A DNA stretch of 64,000 nucleotides, taken from the NCBI GenBank assembly GCA_934229385.1, contig CAKQDH010000002.1, forward strand, positions 62,001 through 126,000, written 5' to 3'. A program made the translations under genes and the position numbers. Of the stretch, positions 9,280 through 18,199 are shown in pieces. This DNA is from an uncultured Oenococcus sp. (lineage in GTDB: Bacteria; Bacillota; Bacilli; Lactobacillales; Lactobacillaceae). The number at the start of each line of letters is the position of its first letter. Position 1 is the stretch's first letter. The notes beneath the pieces were generated by a model. It searched no databases. It saw only the letters and a list, made by a program, of their open reading frames with translations, and had not been told where the DNA came from.

Positions 9280-9915
9280 TTAATCAAAAAGGGTTTTCCA
9301 CTTACTAGAATTATGACTATTAAAAGCCATTTTTATATCTTGAGGCAAATTACGATTTAAGGATAAATTGAGTTGTAAAGCTTTTTTTAAAGAAAAAAAA
9401 TTTGCTTGGCTTGTTTCAGTTTTTTTATATAGAATCTTTTTAAGTGGTATACATTCAATAAAAATTTTATAAATATAATTAAAATTTTTTTCATGATAAG
9501 GGTGTTTTTCCATGTCATAAATGGCAATTAATGATTTTGGTTTTACCATAATGCCAGCTTCTTCTTTTGTTTCTTTTTTAGCAATTTCTCCTGCAGAATA
9601 GCCAATATCTGCCCAACCACCAGGAATAGACCAAGTTTGAGTTGTTTTTTCCTTTACTAAAAGTAATTTATCATTTTTGAATGTTAGAGCCCGAATATCT
9701 ACCTTAGGAGTAATATAACCAGTATCTTTATCAAAAAAAAGATTTAATTTTTTTGATGAAGTTCCTGTTAATTTTTTTATTAATTTTTTTGAGACATTTT
9801 CTAACTGATTATAACGATCTTTATCGTATACGTCTTTTGTATAATATTTTCCTGACTGGACAACAGCTTGAAGCTTTTCAATTAAAATCCTTAAATTTTC
9901 TTTAGATTTATCCAT
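9280..9915 (-). CDS. NUDIX hydrolase with N-terminal NUDIX_N-like domain
   Basis: 211 residues. An N-terminal helical domain of about 60 residues precedes the beta-grasp core, as in ADP-ribose pyrophosphatase-like NUDIX proteins of Gram-positive bacteria. The NUDIX box runs GWADIGYSAGEIAKKETKEE, then AGI. It keeps the catalytic ETxEE carboxylates but has Lys instead of the usual Arg of REUxEE. The substrate is probably a nucleoside diphosphate derivative; the exact one cannot be read. It is a single gene with a long upstream region containing a 40-bp palindrome. Confidence 0.85.
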   Translation of the reverse strand: MDKSKENLRILIEKLQAVVQSGKYYTKDVYDKDRYNQLENVSKKLIKKLTGTSSKKLNLFFDKDTGYITPKVDIRALTFKNDKLLLVKEKTTQTWSIPGGWADIGYSAGEIAKKETKEEAGIMVKPKSLIAIYDMEKHPYHEKNFNYIYKIFIECIPLKKILYKKTETSQANFFSLKKALQLNLSLNRNLPQDIKMAFNSHNSSKWKTLFD

Positions 9916-10151
9916 TAGTAAATTCCTCTACTTCTGGTTAAAATAAAATATTTCTAAACACTTAGAGATATTAAAACAAACAATATTAAAAAACATTTCT
10001 TTAAGAAAGAATTTATACATTTTTATTTATCATTTCTTATAATTTAATTGATAAATAATTTTAATCTTTCAATTAATATAAAAATTATCAAAATAAATAT
10101 ATTCACAAATATCATAAAAATTATCTTAATTTTATTAAAGGGGCTTAATAA

Positions 10152-10191
10152 GGAGAAATAATAAATTTTAATTAAAATTTATTATTTCTCC
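10152..10191. repeat. Perfect 40-bp palindrome
   Basis: GGAGAAATAATAAATTTTAA is followed directly by its exact reverse complement, giving two 20-base arms with no spacer. It sits between the divergent NUDIX (start 9915) and HAD phosphatase (start 10481) genes. It has no trailing T-run, so it is not a classic intrinsic terminator. It could extrude as a cruciform, bind a dimeric regulator or be a mobile-element scar. Confidence 0.9.
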
Positions 10192-10480
10192 GTTAATTAT
10201 TCAAAACTAATAAACTAACAATATAATTTAATCAAAAAATTTAACTAAATAATAATATTCTTGATTATATAAAAAACGTTATTAAATTTTTTATCTTGTT
10301 TGTCCACTTCTCTTAAGTGAATAAATAAAATTGATTAATCTTGCTCACACGAAAATATAAATTTATATTTTTACCCCTTAAAGTCCACAAACTAATAAAA
10401 ATTCTTTAAAAAATTAAAAAGATCAGGAAAAACTTTTTGCTATAATTCAATCCAAAAAATAAAATAGTAAAATAAATGTT

Positions 10481-11284
10481 ATGATTACAACAATTGCTTT
10501 AGACCTTGATAATACCTTGTTAAATTATTACAAACAAATTTCTAAAATAAACGAAAATGTTTTAAAAAGTCTTCATAAATCTGGAAAAAAAATAATACTT
10601 TGTAGCGGTCGCCCAATTCAAGCAATTTCATCTATGATTAAGCAACTAGAATTAACTAAACCTGATGATTATGTAATTACTTTTAATGGTGGCGTAGTAC
10701 AAAACAATATAACAAAAAAAGTTATAGCTCATAACACATTCAATAAAAAGGATATAATCCCTATTTATCAAATAGCTAAAAAACTAAATTTTACTCTTGA
10801 CATAGTCGGTTTAGATAAAGTGTATTCTCTGATGGAATTAGGAAAATCAAAATATGAAAATTATATGGACAAAGCAATGAAATTTAAAAATGTTAATTTC
10901 AACCAAATACCTGATAATCAAAAATATGGGAAAGTTACGGCAGCTTTTAAATATATTTATCGTGACAAAATTTTAAAGAATTTGCCTTCTTATTTAAAAA
11001 ATAAATTTCATATTTTCCGCACCAGACGTTCAATAGAATTTGTTCCTCATCATGTTGATAAAGCAAACGGATTAAAATATTTATTAGATTACTGTAACGG
11101 TTCTTTTAAAAATGTAATAGCATTTGGTGATGAAAGTAATGACATTGGAATGATAAAAGCAGCTAAAATAGGAGTAGCTATGGGTAATGCAACATTAGAA
11201 ACAAAAAAAGCAGCAGATGCTATCACTGAAACAAATAACAATAACGGTGTAGCAATATTTTTAAAAAATTACTTTCAGTTTTAA
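10481..11284 (+). CDS. Cof-type HAD family sugar phosphatase
   Basis: 267 residues, typical for the Cof/YidA subfamily of HAD phosphatases. Motif I is DLDNTLLN near the N-terminus (nucleophile Asp and acid/base Asp). ILCSGRP is motif II. The C-terminal GDESNDIGMIKAAKIGVAMG is motif IV with the Mg2+-binding aspartates. The C2-type cap lies between motifs II and III. These cytoplasmic enzymes dephosphorylate sugar phosphates or flavin precursors with loose specificity. It is monocistronic. Confidence 0.92.
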   Translation: MITTIALDLDNTLLNYYKQISKINENVLKSLHKSGKKIILCSGRPIQAISSMIKQLELTKPDDYVITFNGGVVQNNITKKVIAHNTFNKKDIIPIYQIAKKLNFTLDIVGLDKVYSLMELGKSKYENYMDKAMKFKNVNFNQIPDNQKYGKVTAAFKYIYRDKILKNLPSYLKNKFHIFRTRRSIEFVPHHVDKANGLKYLLDYCNGSFKNVIAFGDESNDIGMIKAAKIGVAMGNATLETKKAADAITETNNNNGVAIFLKNYFQF

Positions 11285-11604
11285 TTAAAAAATTTAAAAA
11301 TATGCATATTTTTAGTATGAGACAAACGTCTCGAAAAAAATAAAGACTACAAAGCAGGTAAAATTACTAGCTTGTATTAAAAATTAAGGGGACCAATTTT
11401 GATAGGCTAAAAATAAGTTGTAAAAATATTTCAAATCTTTTATTTAATTATACTTAATATATATATGTAATTATAAGATATAATTTGTTTACTTCATTTA
11501 AATAAAGATAAATTTAATAATAATTAACTCTTTTCAAGGATGTTTGGATTTTTAATGAAAAGGTATGGATTTTCTTAATAAAAATAGGTTAAAATTAAAT
11601 TATA
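11285..11604. other. Gene-free stretch with two small palindromes
   Basis: About 320 bases between the HAD phosphatase and the second NUDIX gene. It contains AAAAATATGCATATTTTT, a perfect 18-base palindrome starting near 11297, and the small hairpin GAGAC-AAAC-GTCTC near 11320 followed by an A-run. Neither is a convincing terminator on the plus strand. No gene is seen. Confidence 0.4.
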
Positions 11605-12141
11605 ATGAGTATGTTTTATCAAGATCTTTCAAACAATGATTTATCCAAAAGTTGGGACATTTATAATGAATATCGTCAAGTTATTGGAAGAAAAGAAAGG
11701 GATAAGCCTCTAGAACCTGGAGAATATCATTTACGAGCCGGGCTTTTCCTTTTTAATCAAGAAGGAAAAATACTTTTACAAAAACGTTATATCGACAATA
11801 AACATGAAAATGATATTTGGGATGTATCAGTAATTGGATCAGCAACAGCAAAAGAAAATTCGTTACAGGCCATCAAAAGAGAAACCAAAGAACAGCTTGG
11901 AATTGATTTACCAATTAAAAAAACAAATTTAATATCTCGAAAATTTTATACTGACTGGTTCTGTGATTGGTTTTATTATCAACTTAATATAAAAAATGAA
12001 AATTTAAAAACAAATTCTTTGATTAAGAAAATTCAATTTTTTTCTCCTGAAAAAGCTGATAGCCAATTAAAAAGATTCGGTATCGGAAATGTTCATAACG
12101 AATTATTTAAAGCTGAATCAAAAGTAAAAAGAAATTCTTGA
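11605..12141 (+). CDS. NUDIX hydrolase (isopentenyl-diphosphate isomerase-like subgroup)
   Basis: 178 residues. The NUDIX box reads GSATAKENSLQAIKRETKEQ then LGI, so the spacing is canonical but the second Glu of the EE pair is Gln. The N-terminal part (YNEYRQVIGRKERDKPLEPG followed by a beta sheet with LLQKRY) resembles the YfcD/IDI-like NUDIX group. Substrate unknown. There is no obvious Shine-Dalgarno ahead of ATGAGTATG. It is unrelated in sequence to the NUDIX gene at 9280 apart from the domain. Confidence 0.82.
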   Translation: MSMFYQDLSNNDLSKSWDIYNEYRQVIGRKERDKPLEPGEYHLRAGLFLFNQEGKILLQKRYIDNKHENDIWDVSVIGSATAKENSLQAIKRETKEQLGIDLPIKKTNLISRKFYTDWFCDWFYYQLNIKNENLKTNSLIKKIQFFSPEKADSQLKRFGIGNVHNELFKAESKVKRNS

Positions 12142-12159
12142 ACTAGCTCAAATTAGCCT

Positions 12160-12480
12160 GACGGCTTGAAATTAGAGACTCTGAGACACGATAAACTCGT
12201 CGGTTATATTTTTAACAACCAACAGCGGTCACTATAATTTACTACGATATGCCTTGTACCTTAGATGAATATTAATTTTTGTTAATAGCTTTGACCTTTA
12301 CTTAATTTAATCCACGATTAAGGGAAGTATTTAGATCTCGATCTAGTGCAGCACTACAGTGGAGATAGACCCAATGATTAACAAGTAGCCATTAAGGAAA
12401 ATCTAAATAATCAGAACCAGAGGCCCTGAGACTTATCAATTCTTTCAAAGGCGGTCTCATACTCCCACACAGGTATTCTG
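12160..12480 (-). pseudogene. Second TnpB/OrfB C-terminal remnant
   Basis: In the 700-base gap after the NUDIX gene, the minus strand at about 12300-12370 reads HWVYLHCSAALDRDLNTSLN. This reproduces the TnpB zinc-ribbon/RuvC end (W-x-C-x-x-C-x4-DRD-x-N-x-x-x-N) with the first Cys changed to Tyr. Other pieces upstream and downstream are broken by stops. Its sequence differs from the remnant at 5880-6900, so it derives from a different element. The rest of 12480-12847 is AT-rich with no recognisable gene. Confidence 0.6.
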
Positions 12481-12847
12481 AAATTTCATCAGAAATTACT
12501 TTTACAATATTTAATAACTATCACTAGATGATAATTTAGGGTATGAGCTATATAAGCTAAATATAATTCTTGTTTAATTGAATCCGATCTAAATTCAGTA
12601 AATTTTGGACAATTCATCCTCTCCTTATATAAGGAGAAGAAGCAATATTTTTGGTATTTAAGATAGTAATAAATTTTTATTACCGTAAATTAATATAAAA
12701 ACTAAAATAAAACGCCAATTTCATATAACCGAAAAAATATATATCATTCCATTTTGGTAATTTTTATTCATTTAAATGTATCTATACTTAATAGAAGAAA
12801 TAAGAATATTTATCAAAATTTAAATTATCAAAAAATAAGGAAAAATA

Positions 12848-13978
12848 ATGGATCTCAAAACTAAGACCGATGTTGGTGATTACATGAAAACTTTTGCTTG
12901 TACTGCAGTTATGATGCAATCTGTATTAGGTTTAGCGTTTAAAACTAACCCTTCAAATATACAACAAACAGGCATTGGTATAGTTTATAATTTAGTTAAA
13001 TTTACTGCCCCAGCTTTCATCTTTGGAATTTTATATACTACTATTAGAACTACAGACGGTTCATCCTTAAAAAACTATCCAAATTATATAAAAAAACAAT
13101 GGCATGCTCAATTCATTCCAACAATTTGGTGGACATTAGCTTACTTATTAATTTTTCCTAACGTCCAACAAATTTCTCGTTATTTTAATTTAAAAAGTTT
13201 TCTGTGGCAATTTATTAATGGAAATGCTGCTCCTCATCTCTGGTATAATACTATGATGCTTCAATTTATTATTCTAATGCCCATTTTTTGGACTATTGCC
13301 AATTTTGTTGGAAATTCTTCTAAAAAAGCTTGGCAAATAGGAATAATTACCTTTGTATTTTATTTTATATGGATTTATTTTTATGATCTAGAAGTTTTTC
13401 ATGGAGTTCATATGAAAAATTGGTATTTATTAGATCGCATTTTTATAAGTTTTATTATTTATGGAGTTTTGGGTATTTTAACCTGGAAATTTCATTTTCA
13501 AATAAAAAAATTTTTACAAAAAACAATATATATATATTTTATTGCTTTCCTTTTAATTTTTATCTGGACAAATTGGGAATTAACTTCTTTTGGTTATCCA
13601 GTAAAACTAACAAACGCTCCCTACTATAAGCCTTCAATGAGTTTTTATTCTCTCACCATAATTACTTTAATCGCTATATTAGCTTTTAGACAAATCCGAT
13701 TAAAATCTTTTGCTCTTAAAATTTTCCATTTTTTAGCTACTTATGCTTATCGGGCTTATTTATCAAATTATTTTTGGTTAGAAACAGTCTGGATAATTGG
13801 AGGATCAAAATTACATCAAAGTAATTCGATCATCATGATTATCATTTGTTACTTATTTACATGGTGTTTATCATTTTCATCCGCTTATAGTTTTCATGTA
13901 ATTTGGAAAAAAATAAAAAAATATCCTCAAAAAATAGCTCATAGTAATTTTCTTGCTAACAAAGAAGATCATACTTAA
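12848..13978 (+). CDS. Acyltransferase-3-like membrane protein (IcaC/WciG-like)
   Basis: 376 residues with about ten transmembrane segments. The N-terminal DYMKTFACTAVMMQSVLGL and the later HLWYNTMMLQFIILMPIFW fit the polysaccharide-modifying acyltransferase-3 branch that includes IcaC-like proteins. The family's usual catalytic His at the end of helix one is not in the usual position, so activity is uncertain. AAGGA precedes the ATG at good spacing. No glycosyltransferase or polymerase genes adjoin it, so the polymer modified is unknown. Confidence 0.75.
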   Translation: MDLKTKTDVGDYMKTFACTAVMMQSVLGLAFKTNPSNIQQTGIGIVYNLVKFTAPAFIFGILYTTIRTTDGSSLKNYPNYIKKQWHAQFIPTIWWTLAYLLIFPNVQQISRYFNLKSFLWQFINGNAAPHLWYNTMMLQFIILMPIFWTIANFVGNSSKKAWQIGIITFVFYFIWIYFYDLEVFHGVHMKNWYLLDRIFISFIIYGVLGILTWKFHFQIKKFLQKTIYIYFIAFLLIFIWTNWELTSFGYPVKLTNAPYYKPSMSFYSLTIITLIAILAFRQIRLKSFALKIFHFLATYAYRAYLSNYFWLETVWIIGGSKLHQSNSIIMIIICYLFTWCLSFSSAYSFHVIWKKIKKYPQKIAHSNFLANKEDHT

Positions 13979-14754
13979 TCCAATGTTAAATCATATTTTT
14001 ATCATTAACTAATTATTATTTTTAGTTTAAAACCCAAAATTCATCTTTAACAATGCAAAATAAAAATGTTTCATAAACTGATTAAAATAATTTAAAATTT
14101 TAGCTAACAAATTATATTCACAAATAAAATAAATGCTACCGCTAATAAACGATAATTATGTTTTCTTAGTCAAAGAAGAAAGTGATGCTTTAATATTAAT
14201 ATATATAAAATATAAGAATTTTAGTAAGTTTCAAGATAAATCATTAATTAAACTATATGTGTTCAAAAAAAATAGACGGTTATTTTCCCTATTAAAAAAG
14301 ATCTTTTGTTTAACTACTTTTAGGAAAAATACATCTTCCTCTTTAACTCAAAAAATTTTCCTGAAATGATAAAAATTCTTCTAATAAAGACGAAAATCTT
14401 TTTAATGCCAAATTTTTCAAAATCTTATCTTCTTTTCTTCATTTACCGTCGATAAAAACTGGTCCGCCGAAGTTATTACAGTTCAAAATAGAAAATTTTA
14501 ATTTCAACTTTTAATAAAATCGTTAAATTAAAAATTAGTTATTTAAATTTTAGAGAATCATGCTGATACCAAAACCTCTATAATCCCTTCCAAGTAATTA
14601 TAAATAATAACATACCAATTTATTGATCATAAGTATTTTATTTGTCTTTGCAAAATCTAGTGAAAGTTTAAAACTTGTAATTAAAATAACTAGTTTCCCT
14701 ATTTTTTGCCCATAAAGAATGGATAAAACAAATATCTTCCCCTTTCTTAATTTC
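13979..14754. other. Gene-free stretch before the malonate operon
   Basis: About 780 bases between the acyltransferase and mdcG. A 78-codon plus-strand frame at 14133-14369 has no Shine-Dalgarno and a low-complexity composition, so I do not accept it. A slightly GC-richer patch near 14440-14490 reads FGGPVFIDGK on the minus strand and may be a scrap of a lost gene. No terminator hairpin is obvious after mdcG. Confidence 0.4.
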
Positions 14755-15396
14755 TTAAAATATATTTTTTATAGACCAAAAAGGATTCTTACTTAAAATA
14801 GGCCCATAAGCGGTTTTTACAAGTATATTTAAATCCCTTTGCTGCACATACTCTTCTAATGAAAAACCATTTTCGTTAGAAACAATTTGTACATCAACAT
14901 GGACACCAAATTGGTTAATTTCTTTTAATAACTTTTGAGCCTGTTCATGAGTGAAAAAATTATCTTTAATTAAAATATCCAAATCACTTTTAGGTTTAAC
15001 CATAATTTGGCCACTTGTAATTTCAAACTCGCAACTACCACCAATTCCCCATTGATAATTTTTTAAAATAGAGGCTATTTTTGGTATAGCCAATAAAGCC
15101 GGCAAAGAACGTCTTTTTTTGGAAAGACTATTCCAAGCTTTTTCTTGGACCAATTGATAAGGAGTAATGATTTTAAATGATTTTTTAGATCCTTTTAAAT
15201 CTAGTTTTCCTCCATATCTATAAGAACGTTTGTAATCACGAATTCCAATTGGAATTTGATCATTTTTTTGTATTCCTCTTCTAACAACTACATAAGGATT
15301 TTTTTTTAGATTTTTAATCGCCCAAAAAGGGATTTCTTTTAAATTAACTAACCTACTAAGTGAGGTTAAATAGATTAAGTCATGTGGTAAAAACAT
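14755..15396 (-). CDS. mdcG: Malonate decarboxylase holo-ACP synthase (phosphoribosyl-dephospho-CoA transferase)
   Basis: 213 residues, the usual MdcG length. It transfers the 2'-(5''-triphosphoribosyl)-3'-dephospho-CoA group made by MdcB onto the acyl carrier subunit MdcC. The nucleotidyltransferase-like core is visible as GIGGSCEFEITSG followed by KPKSDLDILI, giving the GGS and DxD-type metal-binding motifs. It is the last gene of the mdc operon, 19 bases after the mdcD/E stop, which secures the assignment. Confidence 0.92.
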   Translation of the reverse strand: MFLPHDLIYLTSLSRLVNLKEIPFWAIKNLKKNPYVVVRRGIQKNDQIPIGIRDYKRSYRYGGKLDLKGSKKSFKIITPYQLVQEKAWNSLSKKRRSLPALLAIPKIASILKNYQWGIGGSCEFEITSGQIMVKPKSDLDILIKDNFFTHEQAQKLLKEINQFGVHVDVQIVSNENGFSLEEYVQQRDLNILVKTAYGPILSKNPFWSIKNIF

Positions 15397-15415
15397 AAAT
15401 TTTTATTTTACTTTA

Positions 15416-17080
15416 TTATCCCCATTCTTCATTAATAGCCTTTCTTACTCTTAAAGTAGCTTTACGACCGCTCTTTTTAGCAATTGGTGTTTGGTACCTA
15501 AAATGCAAATCATTTGGTTTGTCTTTAGTACTATCAATACCCTTTTGAATGATGGCATTAACTTTTTTAATAGAATCTGGTGTCGCTTTCCAAGAAGTGA
15601 CTCCTGAAACTAAATCATATAAAGCTCCTAATTTATTATAGTTATCAATATCGTAAGCCATTGCTGGCACATGTTTAGTAGCTTCCTCCAATTCAGGAAT
15701 AGTTCTTTGAGTAATTCTAGCAGCACTAGCTTTAGACATAGCTTGAATTGTGATAGAAGTATCATCTAAAGCAATTAAACGATTAGATTGTAGACCATGA
15801 GCTAGAAAGCCCCCTGAAACAGCGTCTCCAGCGATAAAAGCTATTACAGGATGACCAGTTTGTCTAGCTTTAGCATAAGCGGATGCACTTGAAGCTAAAG
15901 CTAAATGAATACCGATTAATTCCTCTTTATAACCATAAGCTTGGCTAGGAACATCAACAATAGCTATAATAGGCCTTTTAGCTTTTTTGTTTTGATCTTC
16001 TTTAATAATTCTATTAATAATATTCCCTAGAGCAAAACCCTCTTCAAGGCCTGCTTCTCCGTTTCTAACACGAGGAAATCGATTATGTTTATCAGGAACA
16101 ATAGCTAAATAAGCATTACTGTTTTTATTAGCATATAAAATTGTTGGAATTTCACTTTTAGCATTCTTAATTCCCGTCAGTGCTTCAAACCATATACGGC
16201 CTCTGCTGTTATCAAATTTTTGCTTAGAGGAAACTGCTTCAGGTAAAGCATGTTTTTTATTTTTTATAGATTTATATAAGTTTTGATAACTAGTTGTTGT
16301 TAACGGTTTTGTAAAATCTATTTTATCTAAAAGGCTTAAATAAAAATTACTTTGATCGGTTCGTCTGGCTTCTTTCCTTTTTTCAATTGCTGAATTAAGA
16401 GAATTCTTAATTTTATTTATTGAATCTTCAACCACTTCATCAACTAAACCTGTCTTTAACCTTTGACGAGTTCCTAAGGTATCCCAAATCAAATTTTTAT
16501 CACTAGAATCAAATTCACGAGGCCCTGCTTCTTGTTCAATAACCTCAGGGCCATTTAAGCCAATCCTAGCTTTAGGAGTAGTAATTAAATATGATAAAAT
16601 CGCAGCTGTAATTGACATACCGCCAAAAGATCCCACAATTCCAGGAATAATACCAACCACGGGAACATATTTCTTTAATGCAATAATAACATTCTGAATT
16701 TCAGAAATTGAAAGAAGTCCATAATTTGCTTCCTGTAAACGAACTCCCCCAGTATCTAAAATTAAAATTGGATAAATTGTTTTGCCAATTTTATTATCTT
16801 TTAAAACTTTTTCCAAAGTGGCAACGATTTTAGCACCGCTTACTTCTCCAATTCCGCCTCCTTGAAAAGAGCCTTCAATAGAAATAATTACAACGGGTTT
16901 ACCAGCTAGTTTTCCTTTTATAATAATAATTCCATCATCACTTTCAGGAACAATTCCCTGAGGTTCCAAATGAGGTGAAATAATATTATCAAAGGGGCCT
17001 ACTATTTCTTTCCCTGTATTTTTATCTAATAAAACTTTAGCCCTTTCACGACCATTTAATTCCACAAAACTATCTTCCAT
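15416..17080 (-). CDS. mdcDE: Malonate decarboxylase beta-gamma fusion (MdcD-MdcE)
   Basis: 554 residues combining the decarboxylase subunits that are separate MdcD (about 280 aa) and MdcE (about 240 aa) proteins in well-studied systems. The beta half (1 to about 280) shows the crotonase-like carboxyltransferase motifs GGGIGEVSGAKI and GIVGSFGGMSITAA. The gamma half (about 290-554) shows FIAGDAVSGGFLAHGLQ. Together they decarboxylate malonyl-S-ACP to acetyl-S-ACP in the cytoplasm. The ATG at 17080 overlaps the end of mdcC, with GGAGG upstream, indicating translational coupling. The linker around residues 275-300 is not obviously flexible. Confidence 0.95.
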   Translation of the reverse strand: MEDSFVELNGRERAKVLLDKNTGKEIVGPFDNIISPHLEPQGIVPESDDGIIIIKGKLAGKPVVIISIEGSFQGGGIGEVSGAKIVATLEKVLKDNKIGKTIYPILILDTGGVRLQEANYGLLSISEIQNVIIALKKYVPVVGIIPGIVGSFGGMSITAAILSYLITTPKARIGLNGPEVIEQEAGPREFDSSDKNLIWDTLGTRQRLKTGLVDEVVEDSINKIKNSLNSAIEKRKEARRTDQSNFYLSLLDKIDFTKPLTTTSYQNLYKSIKNKKHALPEAVSSKQKFDNSRGRIWFEALTGIKNAKSEIPTILYANKNSNAYLAIVPDKHNRFPRVRNGEAGLEEGFALGNIINRIIKEDQNKKAKRPIIAIVDVPSQAYGYKEELIGIHLALASSASAYAKARQTGHPVIAFIAGDAVSGGFLAHGLQSNRLIALDDTSITIQAMSKASAARITQRTIPELEEATKHVPAMAYDIDNYNKLGALYDLVSGVTSWKATPDSIKKVNAIIQKGIDSTKDKPNDLHFRYQTPIAKKSGRKATLRVRKAINEEWG

Positions 17081-17369
17081 TATCTAATGCCTCCATGGCT
17101 TGGGTTAATCGTAAATTTACAACTCCTGGAGTTGCTCCAAAATCATTAATTTCAAAATTAGCTAAAATTGGATAACGACTAAAAAATCGAATTAAAACAT
17201 TTTTCCAAGTATTTTTAAAACCATCGCTTCCGGTAACTATTTTTAAAGTAGATTGTTTATTTTGGGTAGGCTTTAAAATAACTTCTAAATCGCCAGAAGC
17301 AACTACTCCAATATGTACTGGATGAGAAATTGGTTTATTTGCTTTAAACTTAAATGATAATTTTTCCAT
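17070..17369 (-). CDS. mdcC: Malonate decarboxylase acyl carrier protein (delta subunit)
   Basis: 99 residues, the normal MdcC size. It carries the acyl group on a phosphoribosyl-dephospho-CoA arm. The attachment Ser is Ser25 in VHIGVVASGDLEVIL, matching the conserved V-x-S-G-D-x-E motif. Its start overlaps the end of mdcB and its end overlaps the start of mdcD/E, so the genes are tightly coupled. A GGAG precedes the ATG. Confidence 0.93.
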   Translation of the reverse strand: MEKLSFKFKANKPISHPVHIGVVASGDLEVILKPTQNKQSTLKIVTGSDGFKNTWKNVLIRFFSRYPILANFEINDFGATPGVVNLRLTQAMEALDNGR

Positions 17370-18189
17370 TTTGTTTCTCCATTTTCAAATGAACTAAAAA
17401 ATAACAAGCACTAAATAAATCAGCACTACCACCAGGCGAAATATATTTTTTCATAACAAAATCATCTAACTGTTTAAATTTAGGATTTTTAATAATTTTT
17501 AAATTGCTTTCTAAAATATTGCGCGAAAGTTTTTGAAAGTATCTTAAAACTTTTAAATTACTTCTATGAACAATGTTAGTATCATCCACTTTAGAATATA
17601 AAGATAAGAGTATTTTTAGCCAAATGTTTTTATCAACAAAATTATTTTGGGAAGCTATTTTTAAAGCTAATTTTAAATTTGGAAACCCGTTTTGAGCTTC
17701 TCCTCTAGCTCCAGAAAAAGCGTATTTATCTTTTGCCATCTGCCCATAAGTAGGCGTTTTGTTTTTGGGAACAAAAGGGTCAGAAATCTGAGCCAATTTT
17801 TGAGCATCCTCTAAAATATTCTTATAATCAACGCTTTGGCAATGACTAACCGCGCTAACCAATAAACCTATAAGCCAAATATCTCCTTTATGAGTATTAA
17901 CTCCATTAGTAACAAAAAACATTTGTTTTTCAGCTTGCCGGCCGATATATCCAATTTTTTTGCGCAAAATAATTCCCAGAGGTAAATTTCTGCTATTTTC
18001 AGCCATTTGGTAAAAACTATCTTCTAAAGATTTAGCTGACCTAATAAAAAGATCTAAAGTCATATTTTGATGTGCACCATTAGAATAACTATCAACTAAT
18101 CCAGGTTTGGGAGAAAATTTAGCTTCCCATTCTAAAGCTCTTACTGCTTTTCTTGCTAAGCATTTACTTGTTAAATATACTGCCTGCAT
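17350..18189 (-). CDS. mdcB: Triphosphoribosyl-dephospho-CoA synthase (MdcB/CitG family)
   Basis: 279 residues. It makes 2'-(5''-triphosphoribosyl)-3'-dephospho-CoA, the precursor of the prosthetic group on MdcC, from dephospho-CoA and ATP. Family features are EAKFSPKPGLVDSYSNGAHQ near the N-terminus and GVNTHKGDIWLIGLLVSA in the middle, shared with CitG. The C-terminal SPGGSADLFSACYFL is also diagnostic. It begins 11 bases after the mdcA stop. The presence of mdcB and mdcG with mdcC shows the operon encodes its own cofactor pathway. The citG alternative is rejected by context. Confidence 0.95.
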   Translation of the reverse strand: MQAVYLTSKCLARKAVRALEWEAKFSPKPGLVDSYSNGAHQNMTLDLFIRSAKSLEDSFYQMAENSRNLPLGIILRKKIGYIGRQAEKQMFFVTNGVNTHKGDIWLIGLLVSAVSHCQSVDYKNILEDAQKLAQISDPFVPKNKTPTYGQMAKDKYAFSGARGEAQNGFPNLKLALKIASQNNFVDKNIWLKILLSLYSKVDDTNIVHRSNLKVLRYFQKLSRNILESNLKIIKNPKFKQLDDFVMKKYISPGGSADLFSACYFLVHLKMEKQNGKIII

Positions 18190-18199
18190 AATTAGTCTC

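Noticed and set aside
11319..11333. GAGAC-AAAC-GTCTC hairpin as a terminator of the HAD phosphatase gene
   Set aside because: It is followed by an A-run on the plus strand, not a T-run, and the stem is only five base pairs.
14133..14369. Plus-strand 78-codon open frame
   Set aside because: No Shine-Dalgarno, low-complexity AT-driven composition and no recognisable motif.
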